Origin: Spirochaetaceae bacterium
GTDB taxonomy: Bacteria; Spirochaetota; Spirochaetia; Treponematales; Treponemataceae
Assembly (NCBI GenBank): GCA_017936665.1
Contig: JAGBFB010000041.1
Coordinates: 62,001-126,000, forward strand
Length of the DNA: 64,000 nt
Reading direction: 5' to 3'
Made by a program: the position numbers and the translations under genes. Under the pieces are notes generated by a model that was given only the letters and a program-made list of their open reading frames with translations, did not search any database and had not been told where the DNA came from. The first letter of the stretch is position 1, and every line of letters starts with the position of its first letter. Shown here piece after piece: positions 50,814-60,237 of the stretch.

Positions 50814-50822
50814 TGATATAAT
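50814..50822 (+). promoter_or_regulatory. Extended -10 of parE, leaderless type
   Basis: TGATATAAT is a perfect TGnTATAAT and ends 8 nt before the ATG at 50831. No Shine-Dalgarno. Confidence 0.6.
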
Positions 50823-50830
50823 CTTTTGTT

Positions 50831-52672
50831 ATGGGTGGAAAAGAAAATGATAAAAAGAACTCGGTTTATGATGAATCTAAAATCAAAACCTTGAGTTCAC
50901 TTGAACATATCAGACTTAGAACTGGTATGTATATTGGTCGTCTTGGTGACGGAACAAATCAAAATGATGGTATTTATATTCTCTTAAAAGAAGTTGTTGA
51001 TAACGCTATCGATGAATTTATCATGGGTAACGGAACTCAAATTGAAGTTGAAGTTAAAGAAAATACTGTAAAAGTTAGAGATTATGGACGGGGAATTCCT
51101 CTTGGAAAACTCGTAGAATGTGTTTCTGTTATAAATACAGGTGCAAAATATAATGATGATGTTTTTCAGTTTTCAGTTGGATTAAACGGAGTTGGAACAA
51201 AGGCTGTAAATGCACTTTCTTCTCACTTTAGGGTTGTTTCTGTTCGAGAAGGAAAGTTAGCAGAAGCAATTTTTGAACGAGGAAAGTTGATTTCTGAACG
51301 AAGTGGAACTGTAAAAGCTGGAATCAAAGACGGAACTTTTGTGGAATTTACTCCAGATACAGAAGTTTTTGGTCCATACGCTTTTAATCAAGAATTTATA
51401 GAACGAAGAATGTGGAATTACGCATATCTTAATTCTGGACTTTTAATAAAATACAACGGAAACGAATATGTTAGTCAAAACGGACTTTTAGATTTATTAA
51501 AATCCGAAATTGAAGGTGAAAGTCTTTATCCTATTGGATATTACAAAGGAAAACAACTTGAATTTTCATTTTCTCATTCAAATGCGTATGGCGAAAACTA
51601 TTTTTCTTTTGTAAATGGTCAGTATACTTCCGATGGTGGAACTCACTTATCAGCTTTTAAAGAAGGATTTTTGAAAGGCGTAAACGAGTTTTTCCGTAAA
51701 AATTACAAAAGCGAAGACGTTCGTGACGGAATGACTGCCGCTGTTGCTGTAAAAGTAAAAGATCCAGTTTTTGAAAGCCAAACAAAAAACAAACTTGGAA
51801 ACACAGAAATCCGTAGTTGGATTGTTACAGAAACAAAAAGTGCAGTTGATGATTGGCTTCACAGAAACAATGAGGCTGCAAAACTTTTAGAACAAAAAAT
51901 TATTGCCAACGAAAAACTCAGAACTGAATTAAATACTGTAAAAAAAGAAGCAAAGGAAGCTGCTAGAAAAATCAGTATTCGTATTCCAAAACTTGATGAT
52001 TGTCGTTTTCATCTTAAAGATGGAAAAAAAGGCGAAAACTCAATGATTTTTATCACTGAGGGACAATCTGCCAGTGGAGTTATGACTCATTCTAGAGATG
52101 CAAATACTCAAGCAATTTTTAGTTTGCGAGGAAAGCCAGAAAATATGTTTGGTAAAAAACAAGCGGAAATCTACAAGAATGACGAACTTTATCAACTTAT
52201 GATGGCATTGGGCATCGAAAATGATGTAGCCGATTTAAAATATTCAAAAATCGTAATTGCTACCGATGCTGATAACGATGGATTCCACATCAGAAATTTG
52301 GTGCTAACTTTCTTTCTTAGTTACTTTGAAGAACTTATTACAAGTGGAAGAATTTATATTCTTGAAACTCCACTATTTAGAGTTCGTAACAAAAAAGAAA
52401 ATATCTATTGTTATTCTGAATCAGAACGAGATGAAGCACAGAAAAAACTTGGTAAAGCTTGTGAAACTTCTCGATTTAAAGGTCTTGGGGAAATTAATCC
52501 AAGCGAGTTTAGACAATTTATCGCTCCAGAAACTATGCATCTAACGCCTGTAGAAATTAGTCAGTTAAAAATTGTTCCTCAACTTTTGGCTTTTTATATG
52601 GGAAAAAACACTCCAGAGCGACGAAAGTTTATCGAAGAAAATCTACTTTCAAATGCTGAAATTGATGCTTAA
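50831..52672 (+). CDS. parE: DNA topoisomerase IV subunit B
   Basis: The GHKL ATPase and TOPRIM subunit of the decatenating type IIA topoisomerase. It is 613 residues. The ATP site is EVVDNAIDEFIMGNG with DYGRGIPLG and GLNGVGTKAVNAL. The TOPRIM acidic motifs are ITEGQSASG and DADNDGFHIRNL, and the C-terminus has FKGLGEINPSEF. It is the ParE type since it is paired with a parC-like gene 20 bp downstream. It may be transcribed as a leaderless mRNA. Confidence 0.92.
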   Translation: MGGKENDKKNSVYDESKIKTLSSLEHIRLRTGMYIGRLGDGTNQNDGIYILLKEVVDNAIDEFIMGNGTQIEVEVKENTVKVRDYGRGIPLGKLVECVSVINTGAKYNDDVFQFSVGLNGVGTKAVNALSSHFRVVSVREGKLAEAIFERGKLISERSGTVKAGIKDGTFVEFTPDTEVFGPYAFNQEFIERRMWNYAYLNSGLLIKYNGNEYVSQNGLLDLLKSEIEGESLYPIGYYKGKQLEFSFSHSNAYGENYFSFVNGQYTSDGGTHLSAFKEGFLKGVNEFFRKNYKSEDVRDGMTAAVAVKVKDPVFESQTKNKLGNTEIRSWIVTETKSAVDDWLHRNNEAAKLLEQKIIANEKLRTELNTVKKEAKEAARKISIRIPKLDDCRFHLKDGKKGENSMIFITEGQSASGVMTHSRDANTQAIFSLRGKPENMFGKKQAEIYKNDELYQLMMALGIENDVADLKYSKIVIATDADNDGFHIRNLVLTFFLSYFEELITSGRIYILETPLFRVRNKKENIYCYSESERDEAQKKLGKACETSRFKGLGEINPSEFRQFIAPETMHLTPVEISQLKIVPQLLAFYMGKNTPERRKFIEENLLSNAEIDA

Positions 52673-52692
52673 AATTAGGTGGGAATTAAAAT

Positions 52693-54609
52693 ATGGCTTT
52701 TGTAAAAAATCTTTTTGATAAAAACTTTATAGAATACGCTTCGTATGTTATTCGTGACAGAGCAATTCCAGATTTGGAAGACGGATTAAAACCTGTTCAA
52801 CGAAGAATTATGCACACTCTTTTTGAAGTTGATGATGGATATTTTCAGAAAGTTTCTTTTGTTGTTGGACGAACGATGAAATATCATCCTCATGGGGACG
52901 CTTCAATTTACGGGGCTTTGGTAAATCTTGCAAACAAAGAAATCTTTATAGAAAAACAGGGTAACTTTGGTAATAAATTTACAGGAGACCCAGCTTCAGC
53001 AGGACGATATATCGAGTGTCGTGTACATTCTTTAGCAAAAGAATTTTTGGTAACAAATCCACATATCACACATTATGTTCCAAATTATGATGGAAGGGCA
53101 GAAGAGCCTGAAGTATATCGAGCTAAAATTCCTTTGGTTTTGATTATGGGAGCTGAAGGAATTGCTGTTGGTATGAGTACAAAAATTCTTCCATATAACA
53201 TAAGAGAAGTTTTGGAAGCTGAAATAAAATGCTTGAAAGGCGAAAAATTTGAGCTTTATCCAGATGTTGCAACAGGTGGTTTAATTGATGTTTCAAATTA
53301 CAATGACGGAAACGGAAAAATTATTACTCGTGCAAAATTTGATACAAGTGATGAAAAGAAAATTGTTATTACAGAACTTCCTGTAGATTCAAATGCTAAA
53401 TCTTTGCTGGAATCAATTGATAATGCTTACAAGGCAGGAAAAATCAAAATCAGTTCTGTTGATAACTTTACAACTGATAAATGTTGTATCGAAATTAAAC
53501 TTCCTCGTGGAGTTTATTCAAAAGATGTAATCGATGCTCTTTATGCTCACACCGATTGTGAAAAATCAATTTCCTGTCAGATGTTGGTTATCAAAGATAA
53601 TATGCCTGTAGCAATGACTGCAACAGAGATTATCAAATACTATGCAGAAAAATTAGTAAAGATAATCAAGGACGAACTTGAATTTGAAAAAGGTCAACTT
53701 ACTGATAAACTTCACTTACGAACAATCGAAAGAATTTTTGTTGAAGAGCGAATTTATAAATCAATCGAAAATAAAAAAACACAAGAGACTGTTGTAAAAG
53801 CAGTTTATGACGGATTTAAACCTTTTAAAGATGAGTTGATTCGTCCACTAAATGATGATGATGTATCTCACTTGCTTGCAATTCCAATTCGTCGAATTTC
53901 ACTTTACGACATAAACAAAAATCGTGAAGAAGTAAAAGCAATTCAAGCAAGATTAAAAGAAATTGCACGACGCTTAAAAAATTTGAAAGCTTGTGCAGTT
54001 GAATATCTTGAAGGAATGTTAGGAAAATTCACTGATAAAAGTTTTAGTCGTCATACAAAAATTTCTTCTTTCTCTGCTGTTGATGTTAAAGCTGTTTCAA
54101 AACGTGATACTCCTTTACGATATGATAGCAAAACCGGATATTTAGGAACCTCCGTTTCTACTGGAACAGAAGTTTTGCGTGTAACTCCTTACGACAGAAT
54201 TTTCTTTATGCGTAAAACTGGAATGTACATGGTTTGCGATGTTCCTGAACGACTTTTTGTTGATAAAGGAATGTGGTATTGTGGATATTCTGAAAAAGAA
54301 TCTTTAAGTAAAGTTTTATTCACAGTAATTTATCGTGACCCAAAAACTCAGTTTGCTTTTATCAAGCGTTGCCGAGTAGAAGGTTACATCATGAACAGAG
54401 ATTATTTTATCGTTCCAGAAGGAATGGAAGTTTTGCACGTTGATACAAGAAATAAATTCTCATTCACATTAAACTTTGTACCAAAACCTAGATTAAAAAT
54501 TACAGAGCAAACTTTTAAAGCACAAGACTACGAAGAAAAAGGATTGAAAACTTTAGGTGTTCGTCTTGTTCCAAGAGAAGTTGAAAGTATATCACTTGGA
54601 GGAAAATAA
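52693..54609 (+). CDS. parC: DNA topoisomerase IV subunit A
   Basis: The cleavage subunit: active-site Tyr106 in ASAGRYIECR, the N-terminal LKPVQRRIMH, KYHPHGD and GNFG motifs, and a coiled-coil tower (~340-440). It is 638 residues, shorter than ParC/GyrA (~750-875), with a truncated C-terminal wrapping domain of which about three blades remain. It is linked to parE by a 20-bp gap with AGGTGGGA. The reduced C-terminus probably limits DNA wrapping, which is inference. Confidence 0.92.
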   Translation: MAFVKNLFDKNFIEYASYVIRDRAIPDLEDGLKPVQRRIMHTLFEVDDGYFQKVSFVVGRTMKYHPHGDASIYGALVNLANKEIFIEKQGNFGNKFTGDPASAGRYIECRVHSLAKEFLVTNPHITHYVPNYDGRAEEPEVYRAKIPLVLIMGAEGIAVGMSTKILPYNIREVLEAEIKCLKGEKFELYPDVATGGLIDVSNYNDGNGKIITRAKFDTSDEKKIVITELPVDSNAKSLLESIDNAYKAGKIKISSVDNFTTDKCCIEIKLPRGVYSKDVIDALYAHTDCEKSISCQMLVIKDNMPVAMTATEIIKYYAEKLVKIIKDELEFEKGQLTDKLHLRTIERIFVEERIYKSIENKKTQETVVKAVYDGFKPFKDELIRPLNDDDVSHLLAIPIRRISLYDINKNREEVKAIQARLKEIARRLKNLKACAVEYLEGMLGKFTDKSFSRHTKISSFSAVDVKAVSKRDTPLRYDSKTGYLGTSVSTGTEVLRVTPYDRIFFMRKTGMYMVCDVPERLFVDKGMWYCGYSEKESLSKVLFTVIYRDPKTQFAFIKRCRVEGYIMNRDYFIVPEGMEVLHVDTRNKFSFTLNFVPKPRLKITEQTFKAQDYEEKGLKTLGVRLVPREVESISLGGK

Positions 54610-54611
54610 TT

Positions 54612-56693
54612 ATGATTAAAAAATTTATTTTTGGTAAACCTTTTGAAACTGATGCAACTGTTTTACAAATTGCAAAAGAAAATCAATTTGTTCAAAATGA
54701 AGCAGTCGAAGAATTAAAGTCTCAAAATTGCGAAGTTCTTTGTTCAGAAAATGGTTTTTCTTTTGAATGTAAACTGAAAGAAGAAACTATTGTTTACGGA
54801 CTTGGTCAAGCCATGGGAAATATCAACAAGCGAGGAAGAACTTACACAAGTTATTGTTCTGACGATCCTTCTCATACCGAAAATAAAGAATCACTTTATG
54901 GTGCACACAATTTTATCATAATTTATAATCCATCTGATATAAATTCTTCAAAAGGGTTTTTCTTTGATTATCCAACTAGAATTACATTTGATATTGGTTA
55001 CACAAAAATTGATAAGCTTAAAGTATCTTGCAAAACTTCTGATATTGCAATTTTTGAAATTCTTCCAGAATTAAATTCTTCTATTAAGGATGATAATCCT
55101 CTAAAGAATATTGTAACTCAATTTAGAAATCTTATCGGACAAAGTTATATTGCTCCTCGTTGGGCTTTGGGATTTATGCAAAGTCGTTGGGGATACAGAA
55201 CTGAACAAGATATTCGAACAGTTTATGAATCATACAAAAAAGCAGGAATTCCACTTGATTCAATTTGTCTTGATATCGATTACATGAAAGACTACAAAGA
55301 TTTTACAGTTGATTCAGAAAAATTTTCTAACTTAAAAAAGTTTTCTGATGAATTAAAAGCTGACGGAGTTCGCCTTGTTCCGATTATCGATGCAGGTGTA
55401 AAAATTGAAGATGGCTACGATGTTTACGAAGAAGGTGTAAAAAATGATTTTTTCTGTAAAAAGCAAGATGGAAAAAATTTTGTAGCAGGAGTTTGGCCTG
55501 GAAGAACTCACTTTCCGGATTTTATGAAAGCTGATGTAAGAAAATGGTTTGGTCAAAAATATAAAATCCTTACTGATATGGGAATTGAAGGTTTCTGGAA
55601 TGATATGAATGAACCTGCAATATTCTATTCTGATGAAGGCTTAGAAGAAGTTATCAAAAGAATTAAAGCAGTTGATACAAGTAATCTTGATATAAATTCC
55701 TTCTTTAGTTTTAAAGATATTGTTCTTGCAGTTTCAAATAGCCAAGATGATTATAATCGCTTTTATCATGAAGTAACTCAAGATGGAAAAACTTATAAAG
55801 TAAAACACAATGATATTCACAATTTGTACGGATACAATATGACCCGAAGTGCAGGGGAAGAACTTGCAAAAATTCGTGACGGAAAAAGAACTTTGTTATT
55901 TTCTCGTTCAAGTTATATCGGAATGCATCGTTACGGAGGAATTTGGACTGGAGATAACTGTTCTTGGTGGGAACATCTTGCATTAGAAATTAAAATGATG
56001 CCAAGTTTGAATATGTGTGGATTCCTTTACACTGGTGCTGATATTGGTGGCTTTGGTTGTAATGTTTCAAGAGATTTACTTTTACGTTGGCTTGCCTTTG
56101 GAGTTTTTACTCCATTGATGAGAAATCATAGTACCATTGGAACTCGTGACCAAGAATGTTATCAATTTGAAAACTCTGAAGATTTTAAATCAGTTGTGAA
56201 TGTTCGTTATCGTTTGCTTCCATATTTGTATAGCGAGTATATAAAAGCAAGTGTAAAAAATGAAATGTATTTTAAACCACTTTCTTTTGAATATCCAAAT
56301 GATGCTCGTTGTCTAGAAATTAATGACCAACTTATTCTTGGTAACGAAATTATGATTGCTCCAGTTTATACACAGAATGCTAAAGGAAGAATGGTTTATC
56401 TTCCTCAAGATATGATTTTAGTTCGCTTTATGCCAGATGGAAAAATCATTCAAGAAAAAATTTCTGCTGGGGATCATTACATTGAAGTTCCTCTAAATGA
56501 AGTTGTGATGTTTGTAAAACTTGGTAGTGTTGTTCCAGTTGCAAATCCAGCCCTTAATTCAGATAAGTTAGATTATGAAAATTTAACACTTATTGGAGAT
56601 ATTGCAAGTGAAGCCTCTTATTCGTTATACTTTGATGATGGGTATACAACAAAAATTGATTTAGATAGAAACATTAAAATTTTAGGAAAATAA
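54612..56693 (+). CDS. GH31 alpha-glucosidase
   Basis: A glycoside hydrolase family 31 enzyme, cytoplasmic as there is no signal peptide. The nucleophile is Asp331 in GFWNDMNEPAIF and the acid/base is Asp448 in GGIWTGDNCSWWEHL; the N-terminal galactose-mutarotase-like domain is seen before CLDIDYMKDYKDFTVD. It releases glucose or related sugars from alpha-linked oligosaccharides. It starts 2 bp after parC with GGAGG, so it may be cotranscribed. The 693-residue length is normal for compact GH31 enzymes. Confidence 0.9.
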   Translation: MIKKFIFGKPFETDATVLQIAKENQFVQNEAVEELKSQNCEVLCSENGFSFECKLKEETIVYGLGQAMGNINKRGRTYTSYCSDDPSHTENKESLYGAHNFIIIYNPSDINSSKGFFFDYPTRITFDIGYTKIDKLKVSCKTSDIAIFEILPELNSSIKDDNPLKNIVTQFRNLIGQSYIAPRWALGFMQSRWGYRTEQDIRTVYESYKKAGIPLDSICLDIDYMKDYKDFTVDSEKFSNLKKFSDELKADGVRLVPIIDAGVKIEDGYDVYEEGVKNDFFCKKQDGKNFVAGVWPGRTHFPDFMKADVRKWFGQKYKILTDMGIEGFWNDMNEPAIFYSDEGLEEVIKRIKAVDTSNLDINSFFSFKDIVLAVSNSQDDYNRFYHEVTQDGKTYKVKHNDIHNLYGYNMTRSAGEELAKIRDGKRTLLFSRSSYIGMHRYGGIWTGDNCSWWEHLALEIKMMPSLNMCGFLYTGADIGGFGCNVSRDLLLRWLAFGVFTPLMRNHSTIGTRDQECYQFENSEDFKSVVNVRYRLLPYLYSEYIKASVKNEMYFKPLSFEYPNDARCLEINDQLILGNEIMIAPVYTQNAKGRMVYLPQDMILVRFMPDGKIIQEKISAGDHYIEVPLNEVVMFVKLGSVVPVANPALNSDKLDYENLTLIGDIASEASYSLYFDDGYTTKIDLDRNIKILGK

Positions 56694-56710
56694 ATTTTAA
56701 GGAATAGAAA

Positions 56711-58798
56711 TTGTTATATAATTTTCATTATGCAGTATGTTCAGTTTTGGTTCTCTTTTTTCTTACAGCTTTGTATTTTACTAAGAAAAATCCACCAACT
56801 AGAAGAAATTATGTTTACTTGTTTTTACTGATTTGTGCTTGGTCAATTTCAATTTCAAGCATTTTGTTTTGTATTGCATTTTCTTTCCCCAAAAATTTTT
56901 CAATTAAATTTCTTCATTTTATAGCAATTTTATATTTAATTTTTGCTTATACCATTCCTGTATTATTTTATTTTTATGCAAAAGCAATTGCATTGGATGA
57001 AAATAAAAAAATTTCAACTTCCCACAAAAGCAAATTAATTATTGTTTATGTAATCGAACTTATCTTAATTATTACTTCTTGCAAAACTGGATTAATATAT
57101 AAAATTTCGCCAGAAGGAATTTATAGTGTTCAATATGGTCAACTTATTCCATATGTAATTTCTACTACAATTTTGGTTTGTTCATTAATCGCTTTGATTA
57201 AGAAATTTAAAGTTTTACCAAAACTAAAATTTTTTACAATGTTTTCTTTTTTTGTTTTAATTGGACTTTCTGATATTGTAGAAGGATTTTATCCTAATAT
57301 AGCAATGACTTGTTTTGCTTTATCTATTTCTTTGTTTATAATTTATGTAAATATTCAAAAACCAGAATCTTTTATAGATAATGTTACTGAATGTTTTAAT
57401 CAGAGTGCCTTTGTAATTATTGCAGATAAAGAAATTAAAGAAAATAATGTTTTTTGTATCGGTGTTGCAATCGAAGATATTTCATTTTTATCAACTTTGC
57501 TTTCAATGAAAACTGTAAATTCATTGTTGCGTGATATTGCAAAGGAATTAAAAACTTGTGCTAAAAATTTACAACTTTTTTATTTGAATCAAGGACGATT
57601 TTGTTTTGTTGGAAAGGCTATAAAATCAAACAAAATAGAAGAAGAAATTATTTTAACTTCAAAATATATTGAAGATATTACAGATAAAATCAGAAATATT
57701 TTTGAAGAACCTTGGAAAAAAGAACAACTTGAATTTACTTTGTTTGCAAGAATTGTAACTTTTTTACCAGATGATTTAAAGAATGCAGATGATGTTATTA
57801 ATACAATTGATACATTGATAAGCAGTAACCAATATAGAAGTAATTATTCTATAAGTTCAAAAAAAATTGATAGCAGAAATAAGTTGCGTTTATTTAAATT
57901 AGATTCAGTAATAAAAAACAGTTTACAGCAAAATCTTTTTTCTGTTTATTATCAGCCAATTTATTCTTGTAAAAAAAAGCGTATCACTGGGGCAGAGGCT
58001 TTGATTAGAATGCAAGATGAAAGCGGAAATTTTATCAGTCCTGAAGATTTTATTCCAGTAGCAGAAAAAAACGGATGTATTTATCGTATTGGTGAATTTG
58101 TTTTTGATTCTGTTTGTAATTTCTTAAAAATAATAGATCCAGAGTCTTACGGAATTGAAAAAGTTGATGTAAATCTTTCTGTTGTTCAATGTATGCAAAA
58201 AAATATGGCAGCAACTCTTTTGTCGATTGCTCAAAGTTATAAAACTCCTTTAAAGTTTATCAATTTTGAAATTACAGAAACCGCCTCTGCTGATTATCCT
58301 GAAGTTTTAAAACAAAATATGTTTAAATTTGATGAAGCAGGAATTGAGCTTTCTTTAGATGATTATGGTTCAGGTTATGCAAATATGAATTATATGATTT
58401 TACTTCCATTCAGAATGATAAAAATTGATAAATCAATTATATGGGAGGCATTTGAAAATCCTAGAGCAAGTTTAGCATTAAAAGCAACTATAACGATGAT
58501 AAAAGCTTTGGATATGTTAGTTCTTGCTGAAGGTGTTGAAACAAAAATTCAAAAAGAATGGTTAGAAGAAAACGGATGTGATTTTTTACAAGGATACTAT
58601 TTTTCAAAACCAATTCCTCAAAATGAATATTTGGAATTTTTAGAAAAATCAATTTCTGATAATCCAGAAAAATATACAGATGTAATTGCTTATCGAAAAG
58701 AAAAAGCTGAAAATGAAAAGAATAAAAATGATAAAAATCCAGATTTAAAATCAATTAAAATTGATGAAGATCATGAATTGATTGAACTTGTAGATTAA
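56711..58798 (+). CDS. Membrane EAL protein (c-di-GMP phosphodiesterase) with a degenerate GGDEF
   Basis: A 695-residue protein. About seven hydrophobic helices occupy ~1-215 (a 7TM-like sensor region). A GGDEF-like domain (~215-370) has lost its signature, with NQGRF at the GGDEF position, and is likely a regulatory or GTP-binding module. The C-terminal EAL domain (~400-650) carries GAEALIR, NFEITETAS, LDDYGSG and AEGVETK, with catalytic residues intact. It probably hydrolyses c-di-GMP in response to an external cue. A TTG start follows AAGGA, 17 bp after the GH31 stop. Confidence 0.87.
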   Translation: MLYNFHYAVCSVLVLFFLTALYFTKKNPPTRRNYVYLFLLICAWSISISSILFCIAFSFPKNFSIKFLHFIAILYLIFAYTIPVLFYFYAKAIALDENKKISTSHKSKLIIVYVIELILIITSCKTGLIYKISPEGIYSVQYGQLIPYVISTTILVCSLIALIKKFKVLPKLKFFTMFSFFVLIGLSDIVEGFYPNIAMTCFALSISLFIIYVNIQKPESFIDNVTECFNQSAFVIIADKEIKENNVFCIGVAIEDISFLSTLLSMKTVNSLLRDIAKELKTCAKNLQLFYLNQGRFCFVGKAIKSNKIEEEIILTSKYIEDITDKIRNIFEEPWKKEQLEFTLFARIVTFLPDDLKNADDVINTIDTLISSNQYRSNYSISSKKIDSRNKLRLFKLDSVIKNSLQQNLFSVYYQPIYSCKKKRITGAEALIRMQDESGNFISPEDFIPVAEKNGCIYRIGEFVFDSVCNFLKIIDPESYGIEKVDVNLSVVQCMQKNMAATLLSIAQSYKTPLKFINFEITETASADYPEVLKQNMFKFDEAGIELSLDDYGSGYANMNYMILLPFRMIKIDKSIIWEAFENPRASLALKATITMIKALDMLVLAEGVETKIQKEWLEENGCDFLQGYYFSKPIPQNEYLEFLEKSISDNPEKYTDVIAYRKEKAENEKNKNDKNPDLKSIKIDEDHELIELVD

Positions 58799-58855
58799 AT
58801 TTGATAAAATCATTTTAGTTGTGAATATATTTATTAAATAAGGATGAATAATACA

Positions 58856-60052
58856 ATGGCAAAAATTCAAATGAAAAATGCTATCGCTGAACTTGATGGC
58901 GATGAAATGACAAGAGTTCTTTGGGCTGTTATTAAAGATAAACTTTTATCACCTTTTGTAGATTTGAAAACTGAATATTATGATTTAGGTTTGAAACAGC
59001 GTGATGATTCAGATGATAAAATTACTTACGAAGCTGCCGCTGCAATAAAAAGACTTGGAGTTGGAGTAAAATGTGCAACGATTACTTCTAATGCTGCTCG
59101 TGTAAAAGAATATAATTTAAAACAATTAACTCCAAGCCCTAACGGAATTATTCGTTCTGAACTAGACGGAACAGTTTTTAGAAAGCCAATTATCGTAAAT
59201 AATGTAAAACCTGCAGTTGCTTCTTGGAAAAAACCAATTATTATGGGGCGTCATGCTTATGGTGATGTTTACAAAAATTGCGAAATCGAAGTAAAAGGTG
59301 CAGGTAAAGCCGAACTTGTTTTTACTTACGCAGATGGAACAGAAGAACGCAAAACAATCATGGAAATGAAAGGTCCTGGAATTTTACAGGGAATTCATAA
59401 CACAGAAAAATCAATCGAAAGTTTTGCTCGTTGTTCATTTAGATATGCTCTTGATGAAAAAGTTTCTGTTTGGTTTGCTACAAAGGATACTATCAGTAAA
59501 ACTTATGATGGAAAATTTAAAGAAATCTTTCAAAGAATTTATGATGAAGAATTTAAATCAGAATTTGAAAAAGCAGGACTAGAATATTTTTACACATTAA
59601 TTGATGATGCTGTTGCTCGTGTAATGAAATGTGAAGGAAATATTTTGTGGTGCTGTAAAAACTACGATGGTGATGTAATGAGCGATATGGTTGCTTCTGC
59701 CTTTGGTAGTCTTTCTATGATGACAAGTGTTTTGGTTTCTCCAAACGGTGCTTTTGAATATGAAGCAGCCCATGGAACTGTACAAAAACACTACTATAGA
59801 TATATGAATGGTGAAAAAACATCTACAAACCCAGTTGCCTTGATTTTTGCTTGGACTGGTGCTTTAGCAAAACGTGCCGAACTTGACGGAACTCCAGAAT
59901 TACTTGATTTTGCAAAAAAACTAGAAAAAGCAACTTTAGACACAATCGAAGATGGAATTATGACAGGAGATTTAAAAGCTTTGGCAAATCCTGCTCCTAA
60001 AAAAGTTGTTAATTCTTGGGAATTTATCGACGAAATAGCAAGTAGATTATAA
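58856..60052 (+). CDS. icd: NADP-dependent isocitrate dehydrogenase
   Basis: Oxidises isocitrate to 2-oxoglutarate, supplying NADPH and 2-oxoglutarate for glutamate. It is ~398 residues of the homodimeric type more common in eukaryotes and some bacteria ([68 protein letters not shown]). The ATG at 58844 overlaps the AAGGA Shine-Dalgarno, so the ATG at 58856 (MAKIQ) is chosen. Confidence 0.95.
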   Translation: MAKIQMKNAIAELDGDEMTRVLWAVIKDKLLSPFVDLKTEYYDLGLKQRDDSDDKITYEAAAAIKRLGVGVKCATITSNAARVKEYNLKQLTPSPNGIIRSELDGTVFRKPIIVNNVKPAVASWKKPIIMGRHAYGDVYKNCEIEVKGAGKAELVFTYADGTEERKTIMEMKGPGILQGIHNTEKSIESFARCSFRYALDEKVSVWFATKDTISKTYDGKFKEIFQRIYDEEFKSEFEKAGLEYFYTLIDDAVARVMKCEGNILWCCKNYDGDVMSDMVASAFGSLSMMTSVLVSPNGAFEYEAAHGTVQKHYYRYMNGEKTSTNPVALIFAWTGALAKRAELDGTPELLDFAKKLEKATLDTIEDGIMTGDLKALANPAPKKVVNSWEFIDEIASRL

Positions 60053-60075
60053 TTTGCTAGTCTTTTCTAAAAAAT

Positions 60076-60118
60076 GCCTTATTGCTTTTCATTTTGAAAG
60101 GTGATAAGGCTTTTTTTT
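60076..60118 (+). terminator. Terminator of icd
   Basis: GCCTTAT (60076-60082) pairs with ATAAGGC (60104-60110), with an inner CTTTTC/GAAAGG stem, followed by eight T. Confidence 0.88.
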
Positions 60119-60237
60119 ACATATAATTTTTTTTATCTTCCTATAGAATATATTATTGATTTTTGATAAAATATCGTGGAAATTTTGTAAATTTTTTAAA
60201 ATTTAAATAATTTTATATATTATAGAGAGGATTTTTT

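Noticed and set aside
60119..60237. Riboswitch or attenuator leader of thrA
   Set aside because: The leader is very AT-rich with no leader peptide rich in Thr, Ile or Lys and no lysine-riboswitch pattern that I can see.
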